Assembly (NCBI RefSeq): GCF_010730575.1
Contig: NZ_AP022614.1
Location: 5,394,001 to 5,458,000 of the forward strand
DNA from: Mycobacterium parmense
GTDB lineage: Bacteria; Actinomycetota; Actinomycetes; Mycobacteriales; Mycobacteriaceae
Reading direction: 5' to 3'
Length of the DNA: 64,000 bases
Shown one piece after another: positions 63,374-64,000 of this stretch. Both the position numbers and the translations under genes were made by a program. The stretch's first letter is position 1, and each line of letters starts with the position of its first letter. Below the pieces are notes generated by a model that was given only the letters and a program-made list of their open reading frames with translations, had not been told where the DNA came from and searched no databases.

Positions 63374-64000
63374 ATGACTAACGATGTCGCCATCATCGGC
63401 GTCGGCCTGCACCCGTTCGGCAGGTTCGACAAGACCGCGATGCAGATGGGCGCCGAGGCGATCCAGGCCGCCCTCAAGGACGCCGGGGTGGATTGGAAGG
63501 ACATCCAATTCGGCTTCGGCGGCAGTCATGAGGTCTCCAACCCCGACGCCGTTACCCGCCTGGTCGGCCTGACCGGCATCACCTTCACCAACGTGTTCAA
63601 CGCCTGCGCCACCGCGGCCAGTGCCATCCAGCAGACCGCCGACACCATCCGGCTGGGCAAGTACGACATCGGCATCGCCATCGGCCTGGACAAGCACCCG
63701 CGCGGCGCGTTCACCGACGACCCCGCCAAACTCGCGCTGCCGCAGTGGTACGCGCAGAACGGTCAGTTCGTCACCACCAAGTTCTTCGGGATGAAGGCCA
63801 ACAAGTACCTGCACGACCACAACATCTCCCAGGCCACCCTGGCCAAGGTCGCCGCCAAGAACTTCCGCAACGGCGCGCTGAACCCGAACGCCTTCCGCCG
63901 CAAGCCCATTCCCGAGGAAGAGATCCTCAACTCGACGGTGCTGAACTACCCGCTGACGCAGTACATGTTCTGCGCGCCCGACGAGGGCGCCGCGGCGGTC
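63374..64000 (+). CDS. SCP-x-type thiolase / lipid-transfer protein (cut by window end)
   Basis: 209 codons are visible and the frame is open at 64000; the full protein should be about 390 residues or more. VAIIGVGLHPFGRFDKTAMQMGAEAI is the N-terminus of the Ltp/SCP-x thiolase group; the nucleophile region is NACATAASAIQQTADTI, Cys at about residue 76. Ltp enzymes lack one catalytic Cys of true thiolases; that part is outside the window. Coupled functionally to the zinc-ribbon/OB-fold protein upstream. Likely role in sterol or branched-lipid side-chain cleavage. Confidence 0.9.
   Translation, partial: MTNDVAIIGVGLHPFGRFDKTAMQMGAEAIQAALKDAGVDWKDIQFGFGGSHEVSNPDAVTRLVGLTGITFTNVFNACATAASAIQQTADTIRLGKYDIGIAIGLDKHPRGAFTDDPAKLALPQWYAQNGQFVTTKFFGMKANKYLHDHNISQATLAKVAAKNFRNGALNPNAFRRKPIPEEEILNSTVLNYPLTQYMFCAPDEGAAAV

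Overview
The window is high-GC, densely packed DNA with GTG/ATG/TTG starts, ATGA/GTGA stop-start overlaps, a complete mce operon with Mce-associated membrane proteins, F420-dependent (LLM) oxidoreductases, SRPBCC proteins and many lipid/CoA enzymes. This points to a Mycobacterium, most likely a slow grower of the avium-complex type; the species is inference. I saw no tRNA, rRNA, CRISPR array, phage gene or insertion sequence. About 62 genes are supported, two of them cut by the window ends (1..744 and 63374..64000).

Layout. (1) 1-1245: end of an Mce-associated gene and a small secreted protein. (2) 1364-6731: a P450/ferredoxin/short-chain dehydrogenase (SDR) operon transcribed leftward, divergent from an aldehyde dehydrogenase/CoA-transferase pair. 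(3) 7104-16659: an eight-gene yrbEA-yrbEB-mceA-F operon, followed at 16718-18726 by a convergent secreted protein and a pair of Mce-associated proteins. (4) 18940-22543: a secreted protein, a TetR regulator with a 26-bp perfect palindrome, and four overlapping or adjacent membrane genes ending in cytochrome-oxidase subunit III- and IV-like proteins, with no catalytic subunit. (5) 22665-23825: a zinc alcohol dehydrogenase.

(6) 23838-39730 is a large catabolic divergon. Leftward run two acyl-CoA ligases, an SDR, a GntR regulator and an SMP-30/NHL beta-propeller protein. Rightward run an SDR, a Rieske oxygenase, a Baeyer-Villiger monooxygenase (BVMO), an SDR, a CaiB/BaiF CoA-transferase, a TPP-dependent lyase-like enzyme and an aldehyde dehydrogenase. 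Two related palindromic sites in the shared promoter each overlap a candidate -10 hexamer. A plausible chemistry is ring hydroxylation, alcohol-to-ketone oxidation, BVMO lactone formation, lactone hydrolysis, CoA activation and carbon-carbon cleavage; the substrate is unknown. (7) 39771-46372: a second P450 with its TetR gene, an MmpS-like secreted protein coupled to an enoyl-CoA hydratase, an LpqH-like lipoprotein, an amidohydrolase and a FadD3-like ligase. A TTCTC/GAGAA inverted repeat recurs here.

(8) 46591-49065: a second pair of Mce-associated proteins, far from the mce operon, an uncharacterised protein and a Bfd-type [2Fe-2S] protein. (9) 49075-58130 matches, gene for gene as I remember it, M. 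tuberculosis Rv0853c-Rv0860: pdc, an SRPBCC gene, far, two SRPBCC genes, dapC, fadA, fadB. It ends in a strong terminator. (10) 58191-64000: a methyltransferase, two LLM oxidoreductases, a FAD monooxygenase, small proteins, and a zinc-ribbon/OB-fold protein followed by an SCP-x-type thiolase that runs off the end.

All functions are read from the sequence and from memory of the families; no database search was run.
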